From the NCBI RefSeq assembly GCF_000344685.1, contig NW_006920410.1:1944608-2008607 (forward strand): a DNA stretch of 64,000 bases, written 5' to 3'. The position numbers and the translations under genes are program-made. This document shows positions 33,913 to 44,230 of this stretch, in pieces (position 1 is the stretch's first letter; each line of letters starts with the position of its first letter). The stretch is from Gloeophyllum trabeum ATCC 11539. Its lineage: Eukaryota; Basidiomycota; Agaricomycetes; Gloeophyllales; Gloeophyllaceae. The notes under the pieces were generated by a model. That model ran no database searches. It was not told the DNA's origin and was given only the letters and a program-made list of their open reading frames with translations.

Positions 33913-33921
33913 AATAGTGAT
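33913..33921. repeat. Target-site duplication, right copy
   Basis: AATAGTGAT, identical to 32965-32973, directly follows the right inverted repeat. Confidence 0.85.
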
Positions 33922-34332
33922 ATACATTGCTGATGCATGCATAAGGTGAGAATGGAGCAGAGGAATGCACAAGAATACGAGGGGATACTTGCGACCACCT
34001 TTCAGCCACAATCTGCTGACAAATCAACTCGCACCGGAACCGGGCGTTGCGCCTCCCCATAGTCAGACGATGAGGCGGCCTCCTCCGGGGCACGTGATGG
34101 ACGCCAGATTCATCCGCCACTGGCCAGTCTGCTCCCGCTTCCCATAGTTTATTCTGCGTGTCCTATTCAAGTTTTGCCCTTAACTATCCTGGTCCCTCCA
34201 CTATTGCGGACTAGCGCGTGTACTCGCTTCGTGCGAGGAACCCCCGCTTACATATATGAGGTCAAGCATGTCACTCGTGCTGACCAACCTTGCCCACTGC
34301 AACAAGGATTAGCGAAGAGGTTCAGTTCAACT
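33922..34332. other. Intergenic region ahead of the alpha/beta hydrolase
   Basis: No gene is seen. An in-frame extension of the hydrolase runs back to about 34174 but begins with TTG and shows no conserved sequence, so it is treated as leader. Confidence 0.45.
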
Positions 34333-35419
34333 ATGTCCGTCAGTCCCAGGGCGACATACGTCTTCAAAAGATTCGGCGACAAAATCCCTATCGAACTTGA
34401 CGTCTACGTTCCCTCTACAATAGATGCACAAGGCAAGCCTCTACCTGTACTGATATGGTTCCACGGTATGTCAACGTGCTGCTAGCCCTCGTACTGTTTC
34501 TCAACACCTTTTCCACCCAGGTGGAGGTCTGCTGCAAGGTCACCGAGGACGTCTGGCTGCTCATATGATCAACGGCGTCTCCAAATACAACCATATCTTG
34601 GTATCCCCAGACTACCGCCTTGCGCCCCAAGTGCGCATGCCTGAAATAGTCTCCGATGTAGCGGACGCCATTAAGTTCATAGGCGAAGAGCTCCCGGTGA
34701 AGCTGCAAGAGGACGCGAAGGTGACGGTGGACATCAACAGAGTTGCGACATGCGGCAGTTCTGCGGGTGGCTGGCTCAGCTTGTTGGCTGCCCTTTATAT
34801 CAAGGCGGATATGTCGGTGATCTATGTAGACATTCGTCAGTTAATGATGCTTACATTTCATTCAGCAAAGCCTGCACGGCAATTTTCCCAATTACTGACA
34901 CTCGCGCCGCGTTTTGGACCACACCGCAGTGGCCGAGGGGCGTTCCCAAGATTGAAACGGAGAAGGTCGCTCCATATTTGAAGCACGACGCTCCTGTCAT
35001 GACTAATAACACGCCCGACATGAATCGCGGTTCTAGTGAGTCCGTGTGGTCTGCAGTCTAATGCGTGTTGACTCATTTCATTCTCAGTGTACGATTACAT
35101 GCTTCAGAACGCAATTCTCAACGACCTACTCTACGACTCGACGACCCCTCCTGCTGAGGCATATGCGATCTCCGTTCTCGTTCGGTCGTACCCTCCTGAC
35201 AAAGCTTTGCCGCCCATCTACATCACCCACGGAGATGACGATGATAAAGTCGAAGTGGCGCAGAGTCGTGAAGTCGTGGAAGCCTTGAAGGAGAGGGATC
35301 CGGGGGGAGAGGGGGACAGGTGGGTCTATGAGGAGGTACCAGGTAAGAATCACGGGTGGGACGGCGACGAGGGGGACGAGATGACAGGCCTATATGCTTT
35401 CTTAAAGAAGTGGGTGTAA
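34333..35419 (+). CDS. Alpha/beta hydrolase, HSL/arylacetamide-deacetylase-like esterase
   Basis: The protein is about 320 residues with the hormone-sensitive-lipase family layout. ATG at 34333 gives MSVSPRATYVFKRFGDKIPI. The oxyanion motif HGGG is completed across an intron: LIWFH, then GGGLLQGHRGRLAAHMINGV. HILVSPDYRLAPQVRMPEIV follows. The nucleophile elbow CGSSAGGW contains the catalytic Ser. The acid is probably in ITHGDDDDKVEVAQSREVVE, and the His in EEVPGKNHGWDGDEGDE. The substrate is not predictable; these enzymes hydrolyse small esters. Three or four introns are present, with the last exon from about 35089 to TAA 35417-35419. The gene converges with the epoxide-hydrolase-like gene. 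Confidence 0.85.
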
Positions 35420-35723
35420 ATAATATCTTGTTCTTTTTGAGCAGCGTGAACTTAAACAACCCGATACATACACTCTGGGCTTTGGCGCGAAGCGGATGAT
35501 CCGGGGCAGTTGAGAACAAGCCGGATGGTGGCTGTGCTTAGAACATAGATCGCAACCCTAACCTAGGGTTCATACACCATAGATTACACCAGATCCCAGG
35601 CAGATGAGTTACAGTACAAAATAGCCTGTGTACACTGCATACTACAGATGAAAGCAGGATATAAGCAAAACGGATATCAGTACCTATACACTATATTATG
35701 AATGTTCCGTATGTCCGCAACCT
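35420..35723. other. Convergent 3' flanks
   Basis: The 304 bases separate two convergent hydrolase genes. There is an octamer-like imperfect palindrome around 35550-35570 (ccctaacctaggg). No gene is seen. Confidence 0.5.
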
Positions 35724-37042
35724 CTATAGCCTGCTGTCGCCATTGGCCTCGCCTTTGTGCTCTTGCTCCTCTGCCTTCCGCCGCATAGCATCGCCTATCC
35801 ACTCCTCTAGTAACTTGTTCAGCCGTTCGGCATGGCTGAACATCACCCAGTGATCGGAATCGAAGACCTCTGTCCGCACCATCCCCTCCCCCGCGCACTT
35901 CTCTGTTGCCGCCTTGTGCGCCGCAACCAGGCCAATGTAGTCCTTCTCGCACCCCACAAAGAGCACTGGTGCTGTGGGAGGAAGAGAATAACGGTAGGGG
36001 GCCACAGAGCGGTCGTCAGCGGCTTGGACACCACCCGTCATGACTTTGTACCAGTTCAAAGCCCCGGTGAGAGGGCGGAGAAGAGTGGACATGATCTGCT
36101 TATCCTCTGGGGAGAGGTAAGGCGGAAGAGGGCCGGTCTTATTTGCCAGTAACCATGCCTTGCAGCAACCTAACGGGGCTAGGTCAGTCCTCCATAGCGT
36201 AGGGTCATGTGGGTAGACTAGGGAGAAGAACGAGTCCCACTGTCGGAGGACACCTATCAGCTCAGTGCGGAGATAATGCAACTTATGACATACGTGGTTG
36301 TCTACGATCCTGTCTGCCCCTTCTGCCGAGAAAAACATCCAATAGCCGTACAGTTCGTACCCAAGCCGTTGTTTCGTCATTTGGAGTGCCTGGTGCATGT
36401 CGAACTTGGGCATTGGTGGGGTATAACCTATCGACAGGAAGGCGTACGCCGTAAACCGTTCTGGGTAGTAACTCGCCAATCGTGAGACGATCCTTGAACC
36501 CCTGGATGACTTCATAAGCTCAAGCACAAGCGCCGGATTCGTCATGCGACTACGCACAGATCATGTCCAATGACAATGACTTTGTCAACGCCCTCATTGT
36601 CCAAAATGCTCGTCATGTCTTGACATAGGAGACTAGCCTTGTAATGCTCCGGTTCTAATGGCTTGTCCGACCCTCCATACCCAAGCATATCCGGCACGAT
36701 CAATCCGTACCCCTTCTTCTTGAAGTAGGAGACCTGGTACCGCCAATCAAATGATGTGGATGGGAAACCATGTAGAAACAGAAGCGTAGGCTTGCTGCCT
36801 ACTGCAGGGATTGAGAAGTAGTGGTAGTGCATGCCGCGGTATGTCTGAAGATCCTTGTAGGCACTACGGTCCATGCCCCATAGGGACAGAGTCAAATCAG
36901 TGTCGGGGGCCGGTCCAGCAACGCTATATATCGTGTCTGAGAGAGACTGGAGCTCGGATTTGACGGCATTGATGAGGGGGGTCATTCGGTCTGCGAGATG
37001 AAGGGTGAAGGACGAGACCTCTCCCCTTATATTTTGGAACAT
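35724..37042 (-). CDS. Epoxide-hydrolase-like alpha/beta hydrolase
   Basis: The protein is about 375 residues and resembles soluble epoxide hydrolases. It has RGMHYHYFSIPAVGSKPTLL, the oxyanion motif FLHGFPSTSFDWRYQV, and YGLIVPDMLGYGGSDKPLEP. The nucleophile elbow VIGHD is spliced to LGSRIVSRLASYYPERFTAY. The family elbow is normally GHDWG; here the residue after the nucleophilic Asp is Leu. The cap region includes YELYGYWMFFSAEGADRIVD, and the C-terminal His lies in FDSDHWVMFSHAERLNKLLE. Introns are at about 36501-36553 and 36231-36296; the second joins DNH to WDSFFSLVYPHDPTLWR. The unspliced frame at the elbow ends in CVVA, so the intron call is secure. The substrate is unknown. Confidence 0.83.
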
Positions 37043-37481
37043 ATGATCGAGGCTATGAAAGCCAGCGCCGGGAACGGCGACTTACGCAACGCCGGGCTTT
37101 TTAGAGACGACAAAGATGGATATGAGACAGCAGAAACCCGAGAAACAAACTGAACAGTGATACGTCCTGCGACGTGTAGCGAGGCCTGCGTGCATTCTCC
37201 ATCAACGTCGGTCTGAATTACCGCACGAGCAGCTCCTCTTAGCCACGTGCTGACTAACCTTACCCTAGGGTTCTGTCTCCTGGATTCGATCAACCATAAG
37301 ATACCGCCGGCTCGAGTACAGCTTTCGCTTCACGACTGCGATTTAATGGTTTCCGATCGACTCGCTTTACATGTAATATTTCAGCGTCTAGCTACTATAC
37401 AGCCTTATCATACTTCATTACTGACGCAAGTGCGGTGTAATCTACTGTACCTCTTACAACGGAATGAACCCCCTCCTGCAC
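37043..37481. other. Intergenic region between RecQ 3' end and epoxide hydrolase start
   Basis: No gene is recognised in these 439 bases. Both neighbours are on the minus strand, so the epoxide hydrolase promoter should be here. Confidence 0.5.
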
Positions 37482-40363
37482 TCAGTTGTATCTTCCTCGC
37501 CAGCTTCGGGCCCGTTTGCTACCGCTGCCTCTTCCCCACGAGCCTCCCCTTGAGCTAGTCGAGCTCTGAGGATAAGATCGCTTTCTCGTAGGCGCTGCCG
37601 CGGGTGCTTCTGTCCGCCGATAGCCCGCCTTCTCGCACTCAGCATCAAAAGCCTTGATGAGCGCGTCGAAGTCGACGTCCCCCATACTCCCAAAGAGCGG
37701 GTGTGAAGTTGACCACTTGCCAGCCGTCAGTCTAGGCGACGTGATACCGAACGCCATGCGAGCAAGGAGCCGAGGGTCGTCTCGCTCAGGGCATGCGGCA
37801 AGAATGGCTGCGATCTTGTCACGGTCGGGAACAGCAGCGACAGTCGGGTTAAAAGGGACGGCTTCCGCGGTAGTGCAGAAGGTGCACGACCCGCACATTT
37901 GATTTGGCACGCTCTCCACGTCTCCGAAGTACTTTGACAGAGTGTGGGCGAGACCTACGGAGACGTGAGGAACCAGCACTATCGAGGAGCCCAAGATTCT
38001 CACAGTCATCGTCCGTGGCAAACTTTATAACTTCGCGGATTTTCTGCACGGCTTCATCCTCTCTGGCAACCATACGTTGATGCATCTTGCTCGCCAACTC
38101 ATTGACACTCGTGGTATCTTTAGGGAGCGGATTGATCACGGCGTAACGCTGGGAGAATCGTCGGAATTAGAAATAGTGACGCCTGCCAATGCTTATGCAC
38201 CTTACCGCTCTCACTTGTGATGCTTTGCTAGAGACCGAGCCTTGACGAAGGGACGTTAAGCCATACCAAATGCATTAGGAAGCAAATTGACCTACCATCG
38301 AACTCCCAGTCATTGATTCGCTTGGTGAGCGCAGCTCGGTCCACACCAGACTTGGTCGCCGCGTTCACGACATCAATCTATAGCAAGTCAACGTGAGATA
38401 GGGATCCTTACATCCCCAGAAAGTTACATTTACTTCGTAGCCTCCGGCCTTGGAATACCAGTTTTCTTTGATAACTCGAGCAGCCTGAGAGTTGTCCGAC
38501 ATGACTTTGGCCCATCCGCTCGCTGTGCGCTGTGATAAAGTATAGACTGAGTAGAACGGAGTGACTGCACGTAGATGGTTATAATCCAGTTCAAGCTGAG
38601 CGTAACATAGGTTCAAAACGGTCGGCTACACCCAATGTCAGTTAGTGCCTTTCATCAGTTGCCTGGTTGGTGATGGCATACCCGGATGTCATATCTAACG
38701 CAAATCATACGTGCTTAGCTTTCTCCGATCTACAGTGCTCGTAAGAGGAAACGCTCACGTCTTCGATTGTTGGTAAAGATTGAAATCCAATGTGTCATCC
38801 GCGGCTGGGCCTTTAGATGCGACCTCATGCATCCATAGCTGGAGATCTCTTTCTGCACATGTGTCGCCCCTAGCGAAGCCTTCCAAGGCTGGTATGTCAG
38901 CGGCTGAAAGAAACATCAAACACGTAGACGGAAGCCCATCGCGACCAGCTCGACCGACTTCCTGGCTGTAGTTCTCCAGCGTCTTCGGCATGTAAAGATG
39001 AGCCACCTACGTATCATCACACCAATGTTCAAGCGCCCTATACATAGGAAAGATACTCACCAGTCGCACATTTGCCTTATCAATCCCCATACCGAATGCA
39101 ATGGTACAGCACACGACAGCATCGGGTTTCTGCATGAAGTCGCTTTGGACGCTTTCACGCTGTTCGGAAGGCAAGCCTGCGTGGTACACGAGGGGATCGA
39201 TTCCGTGGGGTCTCAGGTGATTCGCTACTTCTTCCGCATGCCGCTGCAGGGTGACATAGATGATGGCGGGGCCGGTGCGAGCCTTCAGGTGAGGTAAAAG
39301 CTGTTTGACCTTGGAATCCAAATCCGTTGCGATGGTGACTTGGAACGACAGGCTGGTGAATGATGTCAGAAACCGAACTAAGCGTGCAGAGAGAATACCA
39401 TTACTTCGGTCGATAAACAGGTGTGCGGAATACCCCTGCAACGGGGTCTATCAAGAAGGACTTGCAAATGTCCTCTGCAACTGCCTGAGTGGCGGTGGCT
39501 GTCAGACATAGCACCCTTCCTACGTCTTGTTCTTCCGCAAATCGAGCAATCTTCAGGTATTCCGGACGAAAACTGGCACCCCACTACCGACATGTTTGCC
39601 GTTCAACGCTGAAACATCAGACGGTAGGAGCTCACCTGTGATATGCAATGTGACTCATCAACGGCAAGTAACGATATTTTGACACGACCCATCATGGGAC
39701 GGTAGGAGCTCACCTGTGATATGCAATGTGACTCATCAACGGCAAGTAACGATATTTTGACACGACCCATCATGGCAATGAAGGACTCGTTGTTCAATCT
39801 GCACAAGATTAGTCTCTGCACGCGGGACGGGCCACCGCATGGCAGCACTCACCTTTCCGGCGCTACGTATAGAATCTTGAGTGCACCTGACAGTACTTCG
39901 TTCTTCACCCATGCAGTTGTCTCAGCATCGAGGCTGCTGTCTAAGCTAGCGGCTTTCACCCCTCGGTTACGCAGGGCTTCCACTTGATCTCTCATGAGGG
40001 CAATGAGAGGTGAGATGACGAGCGTCAAGCCCTAAACAAACACAGGGTTCCAGCTGTAAGATCATAAAGGGAGGGAGGGACCTCACATCTAAGCACAAGG
40101 CTGGCACTTGGTACGTCAGACTCTTTCCACCTAAACAGCGATGTCATTAGGGCAAGCCCAAGAATCTACTTCATAAGTACCTCCGGTGGGAAACAGCACG
40201 AGAGCATTGTCGTTGTCAACGAGAATACGCTTTATGACCTAGAATCCGGATGTAATGAATGCGACCAACGGACTCGGAAGCTGGAGATTCTTACTTCCTC
40301 CTGAGACAGGCGAAATGATGAGAAGCCAAACACATTCTTCAGTAATTCATGGGCTTTCTCCAT
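37482..40363 (-). CDS. RecQ-family ATP-dependent DNA helicase
   Basis: 3'-5' DNA helicase. ATG at 40363 gives MEKAHELLKNVFGFSSFRLS QEE. Motifs in order: I, ALVLFPTGGGKSLTYQVPAL; Ia, LVISPLIALMRDQVEALRN; II (DEAH type), SLLAVDESHCISQ; then WGASFRPEYLKIARF; III, CLTATATQ; IV-VI, PAIIYVTLQRHAEEVANHL, VVCCTIAFGMGIDKANVR and NYSQEVGRAGRDGLPS. A zinc-like Cys cluster (CGSCTFC) is the remnant of the RQC region. The Arg/Ser/Gly-rich tail ends SWRGRYN, TGA at 37482-37484. About 750 residues and a dozen short introns. A 78-bp perfect tandem duplication (39620-39697 and 39698-39775) repeats the motif II exon end with its splice donor; see the findings. Which RecQ subfamily it belongs to is not clear; it is a short RecQ without a visible HRDC domain. 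Confidence 0.9.
39620..39775. repeat. Perfect 78-bp tandem duplication in RecQ gene
   Basis: Two identical 78-bp units, 39620-39697 and 39698-39775. Each encodes (minus strand) the end of an exon with VKISLLAVDESHCISQ plus the first bases of the following intron (gtgagctcctac). The unit is 26 codons, so the frame is kept. Confidence 0.95.
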
Positions 40364-40759
40364 AGTAATTGGCGCAGGCAAAAGAAGGATGCTGTAGTTT
40401 CGTTGCGCACGTCTTCGACTGCGCGCACCTCGCTGAGACGCGTTCGACGCGCAAGAAATTGAGACTCGCGGCGTGACTGTCGGTGGTGTTTTCACGTGAC
40501 CGAGGTCACAGGAAACCTGGTCAATCTGCAGGTTGCGACAGTATCAGGTGCAGTCTCGCAACTCACAATGAACACAAGAGGTCCTGTAGGTTCACCAGTA
40601 CTCGCTCTTTTATCATTGGCTTCCACCGAAAGCCCTACTTCCAGAAGTAAGGTATACAAGCATGAGATTCGAACTCAAGAAAGCTAGCTGTACATTAAAT
40701 ACGACAAGATGGTCCGATAAGAAAGCGAGCGTTCAATATAGCATCACAGTGCGCGTCGA
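40364..40759. other. Intergenic region between NoxA 3' end and RecQ start
   Basis: No gene is supported. A T-arm-like gattcgaactc occurs near 40667 (minus strand sense), but no tRNA can be folded around it. Confidence 0.5.
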
Positions 40760-42783
40760 CTAGAAATGTTCCTGGAGGTTAAAGTAAACATTCAGTTATC
40801 ACTCAGGGACGATCGGAAAACAGGGACGGACCTTCGCGAACGAGAACTCTACAGCGGACGAGGAGGATTCGACCGTAGCCTCCTTGATGGCCTTCGCAAG
40901 GACACCGGGTCCACAGAAGTACGTCTACAACCGTGATAATTAACAGAGAAACTTGGTTTGCGAACTATGTTGACTTACCCCGACTTTAGTCTTGAGCTGA
41001 GAATTCGTACCCGGGAGATACTGGCCTGTCTCGATGGCCTGCTTCATCCGACCGTAAATGCTCTTCCAGTCGGGACGGCCGAACATGGTGCGAGTACGGA
41101 GGAGAGTCAAAGGATCGTATTCCGCGCCCGCATCGTTCACAGCGATGTTCCACAGCATGTCCTCACTGATCTTCTGCGTGAGATAGATGTTGATACGTAA
41201 GAAGTTGGCTAACGGCACATAAATATCAGCGATCCCTCAGGTAGACGAAGCTCCAACTTACGATCAGCCTGGGCAGCTTCGACTTCCTGCAAAAGGCTCT
41301 GGAACCAACCAAAGGAGGGAGCGTCACGGCACACCCAGAAGAATTCTACCCGGCGGAGAGAACCCAAGTTGCCACGTTTCTGGCGGTACCAGATATGCTT
41401 GAGAATCGAAGCGAAAGGCGTAACACCGATACCAGCACCAATCAGGACTGCCACTTCCACGTTGAATACATCTTCAGCAGGCGCGCCGTACGGTCCGTCG
41501 ATCCTGACTGTCGGCAGTGCTTGTGCACCGGCTCCACCTTCAATCTCCACGAAATCGCCGCGGGTAGCGCCGAGCATTGTCAGCTTCTCGTCTTTCTCAG
41601 TACCATTCATGGCAGCCTTAGTCATGGCAGCGACAACCTGAGGGCCAGCGCCGAGGCGCTCGCCTAGGGCGTGGGTCCAGTCACCAACTTGACGAATGTG
41701 AACAGAGACGTAAGGATCTTCCGGAGCTGAAGTGATAGTGAACTAGTAGCGAGCAGTTAGTCTGGTATTTAGCTCTAGCTGCCAGCAAATTATCTTACGG
41801 GATGCCACTGGAGCTTGGAGATTTCGGGAACCTGGATGAAGAGCCATTGACCAGCAACATACTTGAAGCTTGGCTTGATGATGCGCAGCTCCATGGCCCC
41901 TAGTATTCGTGAGACAATGTTCAGCCTGATCAAATCAAAAAAGACATACCGCTAGGATGGACGAGGACCTTTGACAACCTTGTCGCCTGTCTGGCCCGGA
42001 TTTCTCGCCAGACGCGCTCGCCGAAGTAGAGGATGCCGGGCCAGATAGTGAATCTCCAACTCTCGTAACCCAAGCAATGATCCGTGGTATAGAAGGGGAA
42101 TACTTTAGAGTAGGCAGGTTCGGCGGAGTCACGGACGAAGCAACCGGTGGCATGGGTATACAACCCAATCATGAAAAAGAACGCAAGGTGGTGAGTGTAC
42201 CAGAAAGCTTCAAAGCACTGCTGCCGAATCTTGTGGTGCGCAGTGCTGTACATGAGGAACATGATGAGGAGCATGAAATGGCCGGTGATACCGCCTGCTT
42301 GAGTATAGTGGATATCCAGCGCAATTTCAGGTCGAACCTCTGCACGTGTTGTTAGAAATTTGTGGTAGACAATTGTTCGCAATCAGATATAGATTACTCA
42401 CGGGTCCGCTCGACGTTGAAGAAGTTGACATAATGCGCTGTTGTGTGTACCATGGCCCAGAAAGCCATAGAGTACGCGACCTGCCTGTGGAACCAGATGT
42501 TCTCATCTGCAGGGAATAACCACTGGAGCTTGGGGCGCACAACGCGGATGACGTTGCGAAGCATAGGGACCAGGATCATACCACCATCGAAGGCGAGGAC
42601 GAGACCTGCACCTCGGGAGGTCCATACGGACCATTTGAGGCCGTTGAGGGCAGCCAGCTTCGTGTTGGTTTCCTGGCTGTACCACCCATATGCAAAGAGT
42701 GCGAAGTGTATGCCATAGAATATTACGTTGAACGCGAGCCTCCTCGGGGTCAGGAACTCTCTACGGAACCAGCTTTCACCCAT
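40760..42783 (-). CDS. noxA: NADPH oxidase A (Nox1/gp91phox homologue)
   Basis: This is a membrane flavocytochrome that makes superoxide and regulates hyphal growth and fruiting. About 555 residues starting MGESWFRREFLTPRRLAFNV; no EF-hand precedes it, which marks the NoxA class. Six membrane helices carry the haem His pairs (FHRQVAYSMAFWAMVHTTAH; FWYTHHLAFFFMIGLYTHAT). The dehydrogenase domain has FAD motif WHPFTITSAPEDPYVSVHIR and NADPH motifs VLIGAGIGVTPFASIL and TYFCGPGVLAKAIKEA. The last exon encodes EHF, and TAG is at 40760-40762, after a gtccgt intron. Several introns are present, for example between VERT and EVRPEIALDIHY. The regulators NoxR and Rac are not in this window. A basidiomycete-typical NoxA, with no obvious lesions. 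Confidence 0.95.
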
Positions 42784-43369
42784 GGTCGTGCTTGTCGATT
42801 AATGATACAGTTCCGAAAGCTTTGAAAAAGAGCGGCGTCCGGGACCGGCCAGACAAACAGGATGAAGAGTAGAGAGGGGAGGGGGAGAAAGGGAAACGTA
42901 GCCAGACGCTGTGTGTAAGGGACAAGGCCGGCTATATCTAAAGTCAGACAGTTTGCTGATGTATCTGTGACCACCGTGACCGTGTACCGCCGGCGCCATG
43001 GCAATCGACTTGTCCACGCTGTCATTTCCGAATCCACTCCGCTAATTATAGCTGCCTACTGTTGCGGTCGACGTTATCCTACACTCGCTATGCAGTGAAC
43101 TCCACACAGGTCACGAAGAGATTCTGAGTACGAGGTAATGAGAAACACCGGCGCCTCAAGTTGATGCACATCAACGATCTCGCACCAGACCTGCAGTCCA
43201 GATGGACTTTTTACCGCCATCGTGATGGCAATGCGTCACACGTCCACTGCAGACATCCCGATGGCATATCGACCCGAGCAATGGACAAGGTATTCCAAAT
43301 GATGGATTGGGAAATGCCTAATATTAGAGAGAAACCCCCGAATGCCCGAGCACATACACCCCGAATAGA
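42784..43369. other. NoxA upstream region and Mad2 3' flank
   Basis: No gene is recognised in these 586 bases. A pyrimidine-rich run lies at 42855-42900 on the minus strand, close ahead of the NoxA start, as often seen in fungal promoters. Confidence 0.5.
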
Positions 43370-44230
43370 TCATCCCTCGTAGCGGTAGGCCACCATGGCC
43401 TCAATCCGGTGTACATCGGTACTGAAGCTTCTAAGCTTCACTTGCTGACTCTTGCTCGCCTCGATGGCGAGAGGGTCGGTGTCCACCCATTCATCTGCTG
43501 GGATATCTGCTGACTCGGAAGTGTACGCCAGTATATTGAAGACGGTTGGCTCGTCCATAATCGGCAGGAACGTCACCGTAGAGACAATCTGTTTGAGGAT
43601 ATAGCGTATTTCAGCTTGAATCTCGGACTCGGGCTTTGGCTGCCTCCTATAAGGCTGTCAGGATGGCAAGCTGCGGAAGAACAATGACTTGCTTACGGCT
43701 CCGCTGTGTCCTGCTCTTGCTCGACGAGGTTGACATCGAATACCCAGCGCTCCAATGTTATCCTGGTGTCCTTGGAGATGATCGCGAGGACCAGCTGGGT
43801 CACAGATCCCGTCAAAAGCCACTCTATCGAGCCACCCGTCAATCACAACGCAGACGACAGAATTCGTTATACGCACTGTTTACTTGCTTCAGGATCCTGG
43901 ATGACAGCAAATATCATGAGGCTACTCTTTCTCAGCGCTGCTGGAATCACTCACTTGTCAAGGTAATTTTCCAATGCAAGGTCCTGCGTAATAAGCACAG
44001 TCTGCCCGTACTTCTTCACCATATGGAAGTCATCGGAAGGGTAGACTCCTCGCTGGAACAGTATCCTGAAAGTGTAGAAAGGATAGATGATACAAGTGTT
44101 AGCCAAAGATCGATGCGAGGGAAGAAACTCCGACCGACGTGTTAACGGCATATTTGAAGAACTCTGTCACTAGGTTTGTCGAACCTTTCAGGGTAATAGC
44201 CTGTCTGGTAGGTGCTTGCTTCGTAGGCAT
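43370..44230 (-). CDS. MAD2: Spindle assembly checkpoint protein Mad2 (HORMA domain)
   Basis: Mad2 binds Cdc20 and delays anaphase until kinetochores attach. ATG at 44230 gives MPTKQAPTRQ, then AITLKGSTNLVTEFFKYAVN T. After an intron come ILFQRGVYPSDDFHMVKKYG QTVLITQDLALENYLDK, VTQLVLAIISKDTRITLERW VFDVN, an acidic/Pro linker, and EIRYILKQIVSTVTFLPIMD. The C terminus, NILAYTSESADIPADEW, ends in FSTDVHRIEAMVAYRYEG, the family's safety-belt end. The length, about 205 residues, is normal. TGA is at 43370-43372. Five or so exons. An alternative frame over the first exon (TYQTGYYPERFDKPSD) is a shadow. Confidence 0.93.

Noticed and set aside
40640..40700. Possible tRNA gene on the minus strand (gattcgaactc resembles a T-arm)
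   Set aside because: No matching acceptor, D-arm or anticodon arm can be formed around it in either direction.
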